Shown: positions 1 to 7,683 of the stretch, in pieces
Layout: each line of letters opens with the position of its first letter
Position numbering within the stretch: position 1 is the first letter of the stretch
Assembly (NCBI GenBank): GCA_034090045.1
Contig: JAXDTI010000003.1
Span: 186,001-250,000 of the forward strand
Length of the DNA: 64,000 nt
DNA from: JAXDTI01 sp034090045
GTDB taxonomy: Bacteria; Actinomycetota; Actinomycetes; Actinomycetales; Actinomycetaceae
Reading direction: 5' to 3'
Translations under genes and position numbers: made by a program
Notes under the pieces: model-generated
Seen by the model: only the letters and a program-made list of their open reading frames with translations
Told to the model about the DNA's origin: nothing
Databases searched by the model: none

Positions 1-83
1 GGGTTCCCTCCCCAGGGTACGCCTTGAGCGGCGAGTTCAAGGGCACGCGCGAGCGCTTGAGTCTCATTCAAAACCGCGTCCAT
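1..83 (-). CDS. ribD: RibD N-terminus, riboflavin deaminase/reductase (partial)
   Basis: Only the first 27 codons lie inside the window. The ATG at 83 follows a purine-rich ribosome binding site (GGAAAGGGAGCAG). The visible protein has an N-terminal helix with ALELAAQG and then GGNP. This resembles the start of RibD-type pyrimidine deaminases, where ALELA is followed by a PNP motif before the zinc site. RibD converts the first GTP-derived intermediate in riboflavin synthesis, by deamination and reduction. The catalytic residues are outside the window, so the name rests on this short match plus the FMN riboswitch directly upstream, which is the classic control element of riboflavin genes. Another rib-operon deaminase is possible, but some riboflavin gene is very likely. 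Confidence 0.72.
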   Translation of the reverse strand, partial: MDAVLNETQALARALELAAQGVPWGGN

Positions 84-108
84 CTGCTCCCTTTCCGCCG
101 ATCGGCAT

Positions 109-134
109 AAAAATAGCCCCGAAGTCCCGGGGCT
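109..134 (-). terminator. Intrinsic terminator of the FMN riboswitch
   Basis: On the minus strand AGCCCCGGG and the following CGGGGCT form a stem with a short ACTTC-type loop, and then come A and five T. It lies between the riboswitch aptamer and the ribD start, so it is the likely expression platform: FMN-bound aptamer favours this hairpin and stops transcription before ribD. Confidence 0.85.
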
Positions 135-177
135 TGGGCGCTGCACAGCGCGGGTGTCGAGTACGGCACCGTTGTTC

Positions 178-308
178 GTGTCTCTCCCCTCCGGACTTTA
201 ACCGTCGGTTTCGGAATTTCACCGAATCAACCGCTGAAACCTATATACAGGTCATGCGGGTCGCGGACTTTAACCGCCGGTTCGGACTTTCACCGACCCC
301 GGGACACG
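178..308 (-). promoter_or_regulatory. FMN riboswitch (RFN element)
   Basis: The minus strand carries the hallmark blocks of the RFN aptamer in order: GGTGAAAGTCCGAACC, GGCGGTTAAAGTCCGCGACC, then a second GGTGAAATTCCGAAACCGAC, CGGTTAAAGTCCGGA and the closing GGGGAGAGA. The two near-repeated halves form the six-helix junction that binds flavin mononucleotide. It sits 95 bases upstream of a RibD-like start, with an intrinsic terminator between, so it is expected to switch riboflavin synthesis off when FMN is plentiful. The variable helix between the halves is short (around ATGACCTGTATATAGG). Confidence 0.96.
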
Positions 309-355
309 TACATATCAACTATACCGCCAGCGAACCGGTATCGCAGCCGAAGCAG

Positions 356-1153
356 CTAGGCGGCGAAACCACCAACCAGGGTGCCTATCCAATAGGTCAC
401 TATCATGGCGATATTGCCCCAGAGCACCACCCTGATGGTGGCTCGCAGAATCGGTGCGCCACCGAGTTTTGCCGAAACCGATCCGGTAATAGCCAGCGCC
501 ACGGTGACCACAATGGCGGTGACTATAACCGCCCATTTCGTCGGGGTTAGCAGTATCGCCAACAAGGGCAAAATGGCACCCAAAGCGAAAGAGAGCATGG
601 AAGCGAACGCGGCCTGGATCGGGCTGGTCAGTTCGTCAGCATCCATGTTGAGTTCATAGTGAACGTGGGCATCCAGAGCGGTTTTCGGATCCCGGGACAG
701 CTCCCGAGCAGTCAGGTAAGCCAACGCACGCGAAACACCACGTCCCGCAATAATACCCGCGAGTTGGCGCTGTGCCGCGTCCGGGTCTTCAGTGATTTCG
801 CGGCGCTGCCCATCGATTGCGGCGCGTTCTGCGTCCCGCTGGGTGGAGACAGAAACATATTCTCCAGCGGCCATTGACAACGCGCCAGCGACCAGACCGG
901 CGATACCGGAAAACAGCAGCGCTTTCGTGTCGGTGGTGGCACCGGCAACCCCCACGACCAGACCAGCAGTGGAGACAATACCGTCATTGGCGCCCAACAC
1001 GCCGGCGCGCAACCAGTTGAGTTTGCTGGTCATAGTTCCTGCGGGCGCTATTTCAACCAGGTCTTCAGGTTGCACTGGGAACCTTTCACACCCCTCACAG
1101 GAATCCAACAAGTTAAGTTCCGAAGTAGCGGTTTGTGTTTTCAACTGGTTCAT
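356..1153 (-). CDS. VIT1/CCC1-family iron/manganese transporter
   Basis: Membrane protein of the vacuolar iron transporter family, which moves Fe2+ or Mn2+ across membranes. The family signature KLNWLRAGVLGANDG is at residues 44-58, followed by a helix rich in Gly and Ala, the conserved GEYVSVSTQRDAE segment, a cytoplasmic acidic stretch (with ELNMDADEL) and three more hydrophobic helices to the C-terminus. The start is uncertain. The ATG at 1153 gives a 41-residue N-terminal extension containing CEGC and has no obvious Shine-Dalgarno sequence. The ATG at 1033 starts just before the signature, with AGGA close by. It lies between truB and the riboflavin gene on the same strand. Metal specificity cannot be read from the sequence. 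Confidence 0.9.
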   Translation of the reverse strand: MNQLKTQTATSELNLLDSCEGCERFPVQPEDLVEIAPAGTMTSKLNWLRAGVLGANDGIVSTAGLVVGVAGATTDTKALLFSGIAGLVAGALSMAAGEYVSVSTQRDAERAAIDGQRREITEDPDAAQRQLAGIIAGRGVSRALAYLTARELSRDPKTALDAHVHYELNMDADELTSPIQAAFASMLSFALGAILPLLAILLTPTKWAVIVTAIVVTVALAITGSVSAKLGGAPILRATIRVVLWGNIAMIVTYWIGTLVGGFAA

Positions 1154-1205
1154 GCGGTCAGTCTAACCCAGTTCAAACTGCAAAGATAGGGAGGTTTGCC
1201 TATCA

Positions 1206-2177
1206 TTATTCGGTTTCAGAATGCGGCAGAACCGTAACGGGTTGCAGTACCTGTTCACCATTCAACGGACCTGGCCCGCGATATTCGCGAGGCACAACTA
1301 CCGCAACTAACTGTTCGTCGGGTATTGATATGGCAGCGTAATAGGCGTCCGGATCCACTCCCCCTATATGTCCGTTGATTACCGGAGCCGGGAGCGGCGG
1401 GAAGTCTCCAAGCGGCATTTGAACTCCCCTACTGATACGTTTTGCCTGTTCAGTGTCCACCGGCACGCAAGGCATTATTCGACGAAGCACTTTTGCTGGA
1501 TCTAGTAAAGGGGTTTCAGCCGTTATGGTGTCGAGCGGTGTTGCCTCCGCGATCCCGAAGTCTCCCAGTCGCAGGCGACGCAGATTCGTAATGTGTGCCC
1601 CGACTTTCAAGGCGTGACCGATGTCGCGTCCAAGCGCCCGAATATAGGTTCCCGAGGAACAATCAACTTCAATATCGAAACGACCATGAGTGAGGGGCGT
1701 AACCTGTTCCAGACGCTCGATACGCACCGGGCGGGCATCTAAGTGAACCTTTTCTCCGGCGCGAACCCGCTGATAGGAGCGTTTTCCTCGCTGTTTGATG
1801 GCTGAAACTGCGGAGGGAACCTGGTCGATGTTTCCGGTAAACCCCGCTAGCGTTTCGGTTACCTGCTGCGCCGTGACGGCTTCAACCTGCTCCGGTTCAG
1901 CACGTCTGAGCACCTCACCGGCAGCATCTTCAGTGTCGGTTTCGATACCGAGCACGACCGTGGTTCTATAGGTTTTATCGGCACCCAACAGGTACACCAA
2001 CAGGCGGGTCACCGAACCGATTGCGCAGACCAGCACGCCACTGGCATCCGGGTCTAGGGTACCGGAGTGACCGACCCTCCGGGTACCAAAAACCTTGCGA
2101 AAACGACCAACTACCTGGTGGGAGGTCATTCCGATGGGCTTGTCTACAATGAGGAACCCGAACGCCCCCTCACTCAT
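1206..2177 (-). CDS. truB: tRNA pseudouridine(55) synthase TruB
   Basis: TruB isomerises uridine 55 in the T-arm of tRNA. The N-terminus reads FLIVDKPIGMTSH, followed by the catalytic motif GHSGTLDPDASG, with the nucleophilic Asp at about residue 42. Downstream are the conserved KTYRTTVVLG, SAIKQRGKRSYQ and SSGTYIRALGRDIG segments. The C-terminal third is a PUA-like domain. The ATG at 2177 overlaps the last 8 bases of rbfA (ATGAGTGA), which suggests translational coupling. A longer reading frame extends upstream into rbfA, but its N-terminus is unlike the family. Last gene of the infB-rbfA-truB operon; ribF, its usual partner, is 8.5 kb away. Confidence 0.96.
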   Translation of the reverse strand: MSEGAFGFLIVDKPIGMTSHQVVGRFRKVFGTRRVGHSGTLDPDASGVLVCAIGSVTRLLVYLLGADKTYRTTVVLGIETDTEDAAGEVLRRAEPEQVEAVTAQQVTETLAGFTGNIDQVPSAVSAIKQRGKRSYQRVRAGEKVHLDARPVRIERLEQVTPLTHGRFDIEVDCSSGTYIRALGRDIGHALKVGAHITNLRRLRLGDFGIAEATPLDTITAETPLLDPAKVLRRIMPCVPVDTEQAKRISRGVQMPLGDFPPLPAPVINGHIGGVDPDAYYAAISIPDEQLVAVVVPREYRGPGPLNGEQVLQPVTVLPHSETE

Positions 2178-2625
2178 CGGTTTCGTCTGCGAGTTCGTCA
2201 TCTGTGGCGCGTGGTTTCTTATATGGGTCGGCTTCACCGGCATATTCGGCTCCCGCGGCCACAGCCGCCAGCTCGGCATCACGGGCACGTGCCGCAGCGA
2301 GGGTTTCTTCGAAAGATGCCGATGTTTCCGGCAACTCGTCGTGAATGAACTCTATGCTGGGTGTGACACGGATCCCGAGAGCTCTACCCACTTCGCTGCG
2401 TATACGTCCACGTGCTGCGGCTAACACCTCCGCGGTTCGCCGGTTTTCACCCTCGCTGCCGAGCGCCGTCCAATACACTTTGGCATGTTGCAAGTCGCCG
2501 GTCACCCGCACATCAGTGACAGTGACAAAGCCCAGGCGCGGATCTTTTATCCGATTGCCGAGATAGGCGGCAACGGTCTGTTTGATCCGGCCAGCAACCC
2601 GGCGTTGACGCGCAATATCGGCCAT
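2170..2625 (-). CDS. rbfA: 30S ribosome-binding factor RbfA
   Basis: RbfA helps mature the 5' end of 16S rRNA and late 30S subunits. The 151-residue protein has the family pattern: a basic N-terminal helix, KDPRLGFVTVTDVRVTGDL with its KH-like fold, then SEVGRALGIRVTPSIEFIHDE. The C-terminal tail, about 30 residues, is acidic and lengthens the protein slightly beyond the bacterial average. The ATG shares one base with the infB stop (TGATG), and the stop overlaps truB, so the three genes form a tightly coupled translation-machinery operon. Confidence 0.95.
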   Translation of the reverse strand: MADIARQRRVAGRIKQTVAAYLGNRIKDPRLGFVTVTDVRVTGDLQHAKVYWTALGSEGENRRTAEVLAAARGRIRSEVGRALGIRVTPSIEFIHDELPETSASFEETLAAARARDAELAAVAAGAEYAGEADPYKKPRATDDELADETDE

Positions 2626-5342
2626 CAGTCGCGGGCTTTCTCTTCCATGATCCAGGTTTCGATGGTGTCACCAACCTGAATATCTTTAACTCCCAGTCCG
2701 ATACCGCATTCGAAGCCTTCTTTGACCTCGGTGACATCGTCCTTTTCACGGCGCAACGATTGGATCTCCAGTTCGGTCTCGACCACAACCCCGTCACGCA
2801 CCAGGCGGGCTTTCGCACCCCGCTTGATGATGCCCTCACGTACGATGACACCCGCGATATTGCCGAACTTCGAGGACTTGAACACCTGCTGGATCTCCGC
2901 AGACCCCTGCGCCACCTCTTCGTAAATCGGCTTCAACATACCCCTCATAGACTGTTCAACATCGTCAATGGCCTTATAGATCACCGAATAGAAGTGCATA
3001 TCGACACCCTCGCGTTCCGCGTATTCTGCGACACGCTGGGCTGGTCGAACATTGAACCCTATTATGACCGCGTTGTCTACAGTCGCCAGGTTTACATCGT
3101 TTTGGGTGATAGCGCCGACACCACGGTGAATGACTCGCAACGCGACCTCGTCTCCAACGTCAATCTTTAGCAGCGAGTCTTCCAGGGCTTCGACAGCACC
3201 AGAAACATCACCTTTAAGGATCAGGTTCAGGGTATCGACCTTGCCATCCTCAAGCGCCTTGTTGAAGTCCTCAAGGGTTATGCGCTTGCGTCGCTTAGCG
3301 AGCTCAGCCTGGCGGGCGGCACTTTGCCGTTTCATACCAATCTGGCGGGCGGTGCGGTCATCGTCGGCAACCAGGAAGTTATCTCCGGCGCGTGGCACCT
3401 GGGTTAGCCCGAGCACCTGGATCGGTCGTGATGGTCCCGCTTCGTCCACGGTTCTGCCGTATTCATCGAACATGGCACGGACCCGGCCGAAAGACTCACC
3501 AACCACTATCGCGTCACCAACACGCAGGGTACCGCGCTGAACCAGCATTGTTGCCACCGCGCCGCGACCTTTATCCAGGTTAGCTTCGATTGCGACACCG
3601 CGGGCGCTGCGGTTCGGGTTCGCCAGCAGCTCAAGTTTTGCGTCTGCGGTGAGCAGCACCGCCTCCAGCAGTTCATCGATACCTTGACGCTGTTTCGCGG
3701 AAATGTCCACAAACAACACGTCACCACCGTATTCCTCCGCTACCAGACCGTATTCGGTGAGTTGGCTGCGAACCTTTTGTGGATTCGCGCCGGGAACATC
3801 AATCTTGTTCACCGCAACCACAATCGGCACATTAGCTGACTGAGCGTGGTTGATAGCCTCCACGGTCTGGGGCATCACGCCGTCATTTGCTGCAACCACC
3901 AGGATCGCAATATCTGTGACCTCTGCGCCACGGGCACGCATCGCGGTAAAGGCCTCATGACCCGGGGTGTCGATGAAAGTAATCGGACGATCCTCACCCT
4001 CCAGGTTATATATGACCTGATAGGCTCCGATATGCTGGGTGATACCACCGTGTTCGTGTTCGACCACATCGGTGTGCCGGATCGCATCCAGCAGTTTCGT
4101 CTTACCGTGATCGACGTGACCCATGACGGTGACCACCGGCGGGCGAATCTCAAGGGAGGAAAAGTCGTCTTCTTCTTCGCCCTCCAGATCTATATCGAAA
4201 GATTCCAGGATTTCGCGATCTTCGTCCTCAGGCGAGACGATTGTGACCTTGTAACCCAGCTCGTCACCTAAAGCTTCGAGAGTGTCGGAATCCAGGGACT
4301 GGTTGGCGGTAGCCATCTCGCCCATCGCCATCAACACGGTCACCAGCGCAGCCGGGTTCACCTCGATCTTTTCCGCCATATCGGCCAAAGTGGCGCCGGA
4401 GCGGAGCCGCAACGGGGTTTCGCCATCGCCGCGCGGTACCTTCACGCCACCAATGACGGGTGCCGACTGTTCCTCAAATTCTTGCCGTTTCGCGCGCTTT
4501 GATTTGCGTTTCTTGCCGGTGTGGGCGCCTTTACCGAAAGCGCCCTGCGTTCCGCCACGACCTCCGCGACCGCGACCACCGGGTCCACCTGAGCCACCGA
4601 ATCCGCCGCCACGTCTACCACTGTTGGGTTTAGCAGCGTCGCTGGCGACATGGAACACGCCGATCGGCTGCTGTGTGCCAGAACCTGACTGTGAACGTCC
4701 CGCCCCGGAACGCTCCCCTCGTTTACCACGTCCACGCTGGTCACGATGGTCACGATGGTCACCACCGCCAGCTCCAGGTCGCGGCATACCCTGACTGGAG
4801 GCGAAAGGATTATTGCCGGGACGCGGACCACGCGGCTTTTGCGGACGCGGCATACCCTGACTGGAAGCGAAAGGATTATTGCCGGGACGCGGACCGCGCG
4901 GACGCGGCCCGGGTTTCGGACCATCAGTGTGCCGAACCGGAGCCTGGGGGCGCGGACCGGCCGCTGGAGGTTGAGGCTGGGGTTGCGGTTTAGGCGCGGG
5001 TCGTGGCCCGGGTTTCGGACCGTCACTGTGGATTATCTTTGATTTCGGGGTCTTAGCGACAGGAGCCTGTGGGGCACTGTCACCACTCGGCTCACTACCT
5101 TTAGCGTCCTTAGCGGTGCTGCGGGCAGCTTTGCTTTGCTTCTCGGTCTCAACCTGCTTGGTTGTTTCCGTCTGTGCAGCTGCCTGCTCAGCGAATTTTT
5201 GTCGCATTTTCTTTGCGACTGGCGGCTCGATTGTCGAGGACGCAGTCTTTACGAACTCACCTGATTCGCGCAGTAGAACCAGCAGTACTTTCGAGGTTGT
5301 GCCGAGCTCTTTAGCCAGCTCGTGTACACGTAATTTAGCCAC
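2625..5342 (-). CDS. infB: Translation initiation factor IF-2
   Basis: IF-2 is the GTPase that brings initiator fMet-tRNA to the ribosome. The GTP-binding domain is clear: G1 GHVDHGKT, G3 DTPGHEAF and G4 NKID, then domains II-IV with FNVRPAQRVAEYAE and the C-terminal fMet-tRNA-binding beta barrel. The N-terminus has the VAKLRVHELAKELG box, then about 250 residues of Pro/Gly/Arg-rich low-complexity sequence, usual in actinobacteria. The GTG at 5342 is chosen because AGGAG sits 4 bases upstream and the protein then begins exactly at the conserved box; an upstream in-frame GTG adds only 7 residues. The linker contains a 22-residue duplication. ylxR, which usually precedes infB, is absent. Confidence 0.97.
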   Translation of the reverse strand: MAKLRVHELAKELGTTSKVLLVLLRESGEFVKTASSTIEPPVAKKMRQKFAEQAAAQTETTKQVETEKQSKAARSTAKDAKGSEPSGDSAPQAPVAKTPKSKIIHSDGPKPGPRPAPKPQPQPQPPAAGPRPQAPVRHTDGPKPGPRPRGPRPGNNPFASSQGMPRPQKPRGPRPGNNPFASSQGMPRPGAGGGDHRDHRDQRGRGKRGERSGAGRSQSGSGTQQPIGVFHVASDAAKPNSGRRGGGFGGSGGPGGRGRGGRGGTQGAFGKGAHTGKKRKSKRAKRQEFEEQSAPVIGGVKVPRGDGETPLRLRSGATLADMAEKIEVNPAALVTVLMAMGEMATANQSLDSDTLEALGDELGYKVTIVSPEDEDREILESFDIDLEGEEEDDFSSLEIRPPVVTVMGHVDHGKTKLLDAIRHTDVVEHEHGGITQHIGAYQVIYNLEGEDRPITFIDTPGHEAFTAMRARGAEVTDIAILVVAANDGVMPQTVEAINHAQSANVPIVVAVNKIDVPGANPQKVRSQLTEYGLVAEEYGGDVLFVDISAKQRQGIDELLEAVLLTADAKLELLANPNRSARGVAIEANLDKGRGAVATMLVQRGTLRVGDAIVVGESFGRVRAMFDEYGRTVDEAGPSRPIQVLGLTQVPRAGDNFLVADDDRTARQIGMKRQSAARQAELAKRRKRITLEDFNKALEDGKVDTLNLILKGDVSGAVEALEDSLLKIDVGDEVALRVIHRGVGAITQNDVNLATVDNAVIIGFNVRPAQRVAEYAEREGVDMHFYSVIYKAIDDVEQSMRGMLKPIYEEVAQGSAEIQQVFKSSKFGNIAGVIVREGIIKRGAKARLVRDGVVVETELEIQSLRREKDDVTEVKEGFECGIGLGVKDIQVGDTIETWIMEEKARD
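4781..4900. repeat. 66-base-period direct repeat inside infB
   Basis: Two nearly identical copies of about 54 bases (4781-4834 and 4847-4900), offset by 66 bases, encode GNNPFASSQGMPRP twice within the disordered N-terminal part of IF-2. The spacing is a multiple of three, so the frame is kept. It looks like a recent in-frame duplication. Confidence 0.9.
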
Positions 5343-5543
5343 TTCTCTCCTGTCCGGGTCCACCCGGGCAGGGGCAGACCTATGCTTTGGGGCAGCTCAT
5401 CGCTGGGTGCTCATCGGGTACCCATCAGCTTTCAACCCGCTTTCATCTCGGCGCCCGCCGGGGGTATAGGCATGAGGGCGCGTTTACACGTACCTTTACA
5501 GGGTATTATTCCGACCAGCATTTGTCGAAACGAAGCCGTCAAT

Positions 5544-5583
5544 AAAAAGGTTTGAGGGCTCCCACTTTGGGGAGCCCTCAAAA
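5544..5583 (-). terminator. Intrinsic terminator after the GlsB-like gene
   Basis: A perfect 13-base stem, TTTGAGGGCTCCC with GGGAGCCCTCAAA, around a short CAAAGT loop, followed on the minus strand by CCTTTTTA. It lies 22 bases after the stop of the small membrane-protein gene at 5606-5875. It separates that gene from infB, so infB needs its own promoter in 5343-5543. That stretch holds no gene that I can support. Confidence 0.9.
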
Positions 5584-5605
5584 TGTTTACTGCCTGTCGA
5601 AGCGA

Positions 5606-5875
5606 CTACTTTTTGGAGCCTTTGCCGGTCACAGCAGTATAGATACCGATAAGGACGACCGCCACAATGACGGCAACTATCCAACGGATCCAGGCGACTC
5701 CGCCGTTATCGTTAGCGTAACCAAAAAGACCGACTACCCAGCCGCCGATACCGGCACCGAGCGCGCCGAGGATAATGGTCCACAGGATTCCGATGGGCTG
5801 TTCGCCACGTTTCACCAGCCGAGCCAGTGCTCCAATAATCGCACCGGCAATAATCATTCCAATAAGCTGACCCAT
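5606..5875 (-). CDS. GlsB/YeaQ/YmgE-family small membrane protein
   Basis: An 89-residue protein with three hydrophobic segments and the family pattern GMIIAGAIIGALARLVKRGEQPIGILWTI, with a Gly-rich middle (LGALGAGIGGWVVG) and a basic C-terminal tail KGSKK. The family, once called transglycosylase-associated, is made of small inner-membrane proteins often linked to stress; the exact role is not known. It sits as a single gene between the DctA-like carrier and infB, with its own terminator, in a spot where the actinobacterial translation cluster normally has no such gene. The ATG at 5875 has a GGTGG-type ribosome binding site upstream. Confidence 0.88.
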   Translation of the reverse strand: MGQLIGMIIAGAIIGALARLVKRGEQPIGILWTIILGALGAGIGGWVVGLFGYANDNGGVAWIRWIVAVIVAVVLIGIYTAVTGKGSKK

Positions 5876-6022
5876 TTTTCCACCTCACAAGTGTTGTACT
5901 GTCAGTCCCTAGATACTAACAGTTTTTCGACACCTCCGCATTTGCAAACACGGCACCCGGATTTACGAAACGGCGAGTGGAAACCGGAGCCAACACTCCG
6001 ACAAGTAAACACTCAAAATAAC

Positions 6023-7465
6023 CTATTCATGCTGCCCTGGCAGGATTGGCTGCGGGGTCGGGGTGAGCTTGTCCGCCGGGTTAACCGGAGCCGGTGGCGC
6101 ACCCACCTTGACATGAGTATCGTGACTATCCTCACCCATAGTCGCATAGTCGAACTTGTCTTTGCCGTCCAACACCAGGCGAGCCCGATCAATATCGACA
6201 CTACCGGTCCACTTACCCACGATGAATGTGGCCACCGCATTACCTGTGAAGTTAGTGAGCGCGCGAGCCTCCGACATGAAACGGTCAATACCCGTGATTA
6301 CCGCGACACCGTCCAACAGTTCAGGTTTGAAAGACTGTAAACCACCAGCGAGGGTAGCCAAACCCGCGCCGGAGACACCCGCAGCACCTTTCGAGGCGAT
6401 AATCATGAACGCCAACAACCCGGCCTGCTGCGGTATCGTCATCGGCGAATGCATTGCCTCAGCTATAAACACCGAAGACATGGTCAGATAGATAGCGGTA
6501 CCGTCCAGGTTGAAAGAGTAACCTGTCGGAACCACAATGCCGACAGTGGCTTTATGCACACCGGCATGTTCCATTTTTGCCATCAGGTTCGGCAGTGCCG
6601 ACTCCGAAGACGAGGTAGCCACAATCAGCAGGTACTCCCGCCCCAGATACTTGAGCAACTTGAAGATATTCAGTCGCGTCACCGCAGTGAGCATACCGCC
6701 CATCGCGATAACAATGAACAGGATGCAGGTGATATAGAAACCGAGCATCACCTTGCCCAAGCCGATCAGGGCATCCGCACCGGTGGCACCAACCACGGCG
6801 GCGATAGCGCCGAAAGCACCAATCGGGGCGACCCACAGCACCATAATCAAGATACGAAAAACGAGTTTTTGAAGTGCCGCGATAGCAACCAGGATTGGCT
6901 GACCCTGCTTACCCATGCGCTGCACCGCGAAACCAACCAGCAGCGCCACGAACAGGGTCTGGAGCACACTCCCGGCAGTCAGCGAAGACACTAGCGTTTC
7001 TGGTACTATCTCCTCAATCATGCAAGCCAGGGTACCGTCGGTGCACTCCTCGGCAGCTTCCTTTACCTTATAACCCCCTTCCGGGATCGCTAAACCGTCA
7101 CCGGGTTTAATCAGGTTACCGACCAACAGGCCAATAAACAGCGCCAACGTAGACATACAAATGAAATATATGAGCGCCAAACCGCCGGCTTTACCGACCG
7201 AGGCGGCAGCCTTTACCGAACCGATCCCGAGCACGATAGTACAAAAAATGATTGGGGATATCATCATCTTTACCAGGCTGACGAAAGTGGTTCCGAGCCA
7301 TTTCAAGCTGACCGCGAACCCGTCCTCACCCGGAGATACGAAACCGACAATAATACCGGCAATCACAGCGACAATAACCATGATGTACAACCAGTGGGTA
7401 CGATCTTTCTTCGGCTTTTTCGGCTCGACAATTACCGGACCGGGATCCCTATATGCTTCTGCCAT
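6023..7465 (-). CDS. DctA-like dicarboxylate:cation symporter (DAACS family)
   Basis: Member of the dicarboxylate/amino acid:cation symporter family, about 480 residues. Eight or more hydrophobic segments are visible. The diagnostic serine-rich reentrant loop TSSSESALPNL and the following PTGYSFNLDGTAIY are present. The PTGYSFNLDG form is typical of C4-dicarboxylate carriers (DctA), while glutamate carriers usually have a different version, so fumarate, malate or succinate uptake is the best guess. The ATG at 7465 has AAGGGAG five bases upstream; an in-frame start 25 codons earlier adds an odd Cys/Trp-rich leader and is rejected. It sits between pnp and the GlsB-like gene. aspA, which produces fumarate, is elsewhere in the window. 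Confidence 0.9.
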   Translation of the reverse strand: MAEAYRDPGPVIVEPKKPKKDRTHWLYIMVIVAVIAGIIVGFVSPGEDGFAVSLKWLGTTFVSLVKMMISPIIFCTIVLGIGSVKAAASVGKAGGLALIYFICMSTLALFIGLLVGNLIKPGDGLAIPEGGYKVKEAAEECTDGTLACMIEEIVPETLVSSLTAGSVLQTLFVALLVGFAVQRMGKQGQPILVAIAALQKLVFRILIMVLWVAPIGAFGAIAAVVGATGADALIGLGKVMLGFYITCILFIVIAMGGMLTAVTRLNIFKLLKYLGREYLLIVATSSSESALPNLMAKMEHAGVHKATVGIVVPTGYSFNLDGTAIYLTMSSVFIAEAMHSPMTIPQQAGLLAFMIIASKGAAGVSGAGLATLAGGLQSFKPELLDGVAVITGIDRFMSEARALTNFTGNAVATFIVGKWTGSVDIDRARLVLDGKDKFDYATMGEDSHDTHVKVGAPPAPVNPADKLTPTPQPILPGQHE

Positions 7466-7578
7466 TGAAACTCCCTTGAGAAATAGGAAACGGCAGGCAC
7501 ACCAACAGTAACTGTGCTGACCTCCCACCGCGAAAGTCACCTTCCAACTTCACATTAGCGTAAGCAAAGTCACAATTC

Positions 7579-7596
7579 AAAAAACCCCACGGGGGC
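7579..7596 (-). terminator. Short GC hairpin with U tract, second stop after pnp
   Basis: On the minus strand GCCCCCGTGGGG is followed by six T. The stem is only four to five base pairs, but the U tract is perfect. Together with the stronger hairpin at 7624-7654 it would isolate pnp from the downstream carrier gene. Confidence 0.55.
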
Positions 7597-7623
7597 AGAA
7601 AACTCTGTTTTAACAATTAACGA

Positions 7624-7654
7624 GCCCCTCCTGAGGAAACAACTCAGGAGGGGC
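7624..7654 (-). terminator. Long hairpin terminator after pnp
   Basis: A 12-base stem, GCCCCTCCTGAG with CTCAGGAGGGGC, around a seven-base loop, 30 bases after the pnp stop. The following minus-strand sequence (TCGTTAATTGTTAAAA) is only moderately T-rich, so it may act as a 3' stabiliser as well as a terminator. Confidence 0.75.
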
Positions 7655-7683
7655 CGAACGGTCATTACCGGTCTGAGCAGAAC

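Noticed and set aside
5552..6340. 262-codon plus-strand frame across the GlsB-like gene and the carrier end
   Set aside because: Covers two clear minus-strand genes and a terminator, and has no family resemblance.
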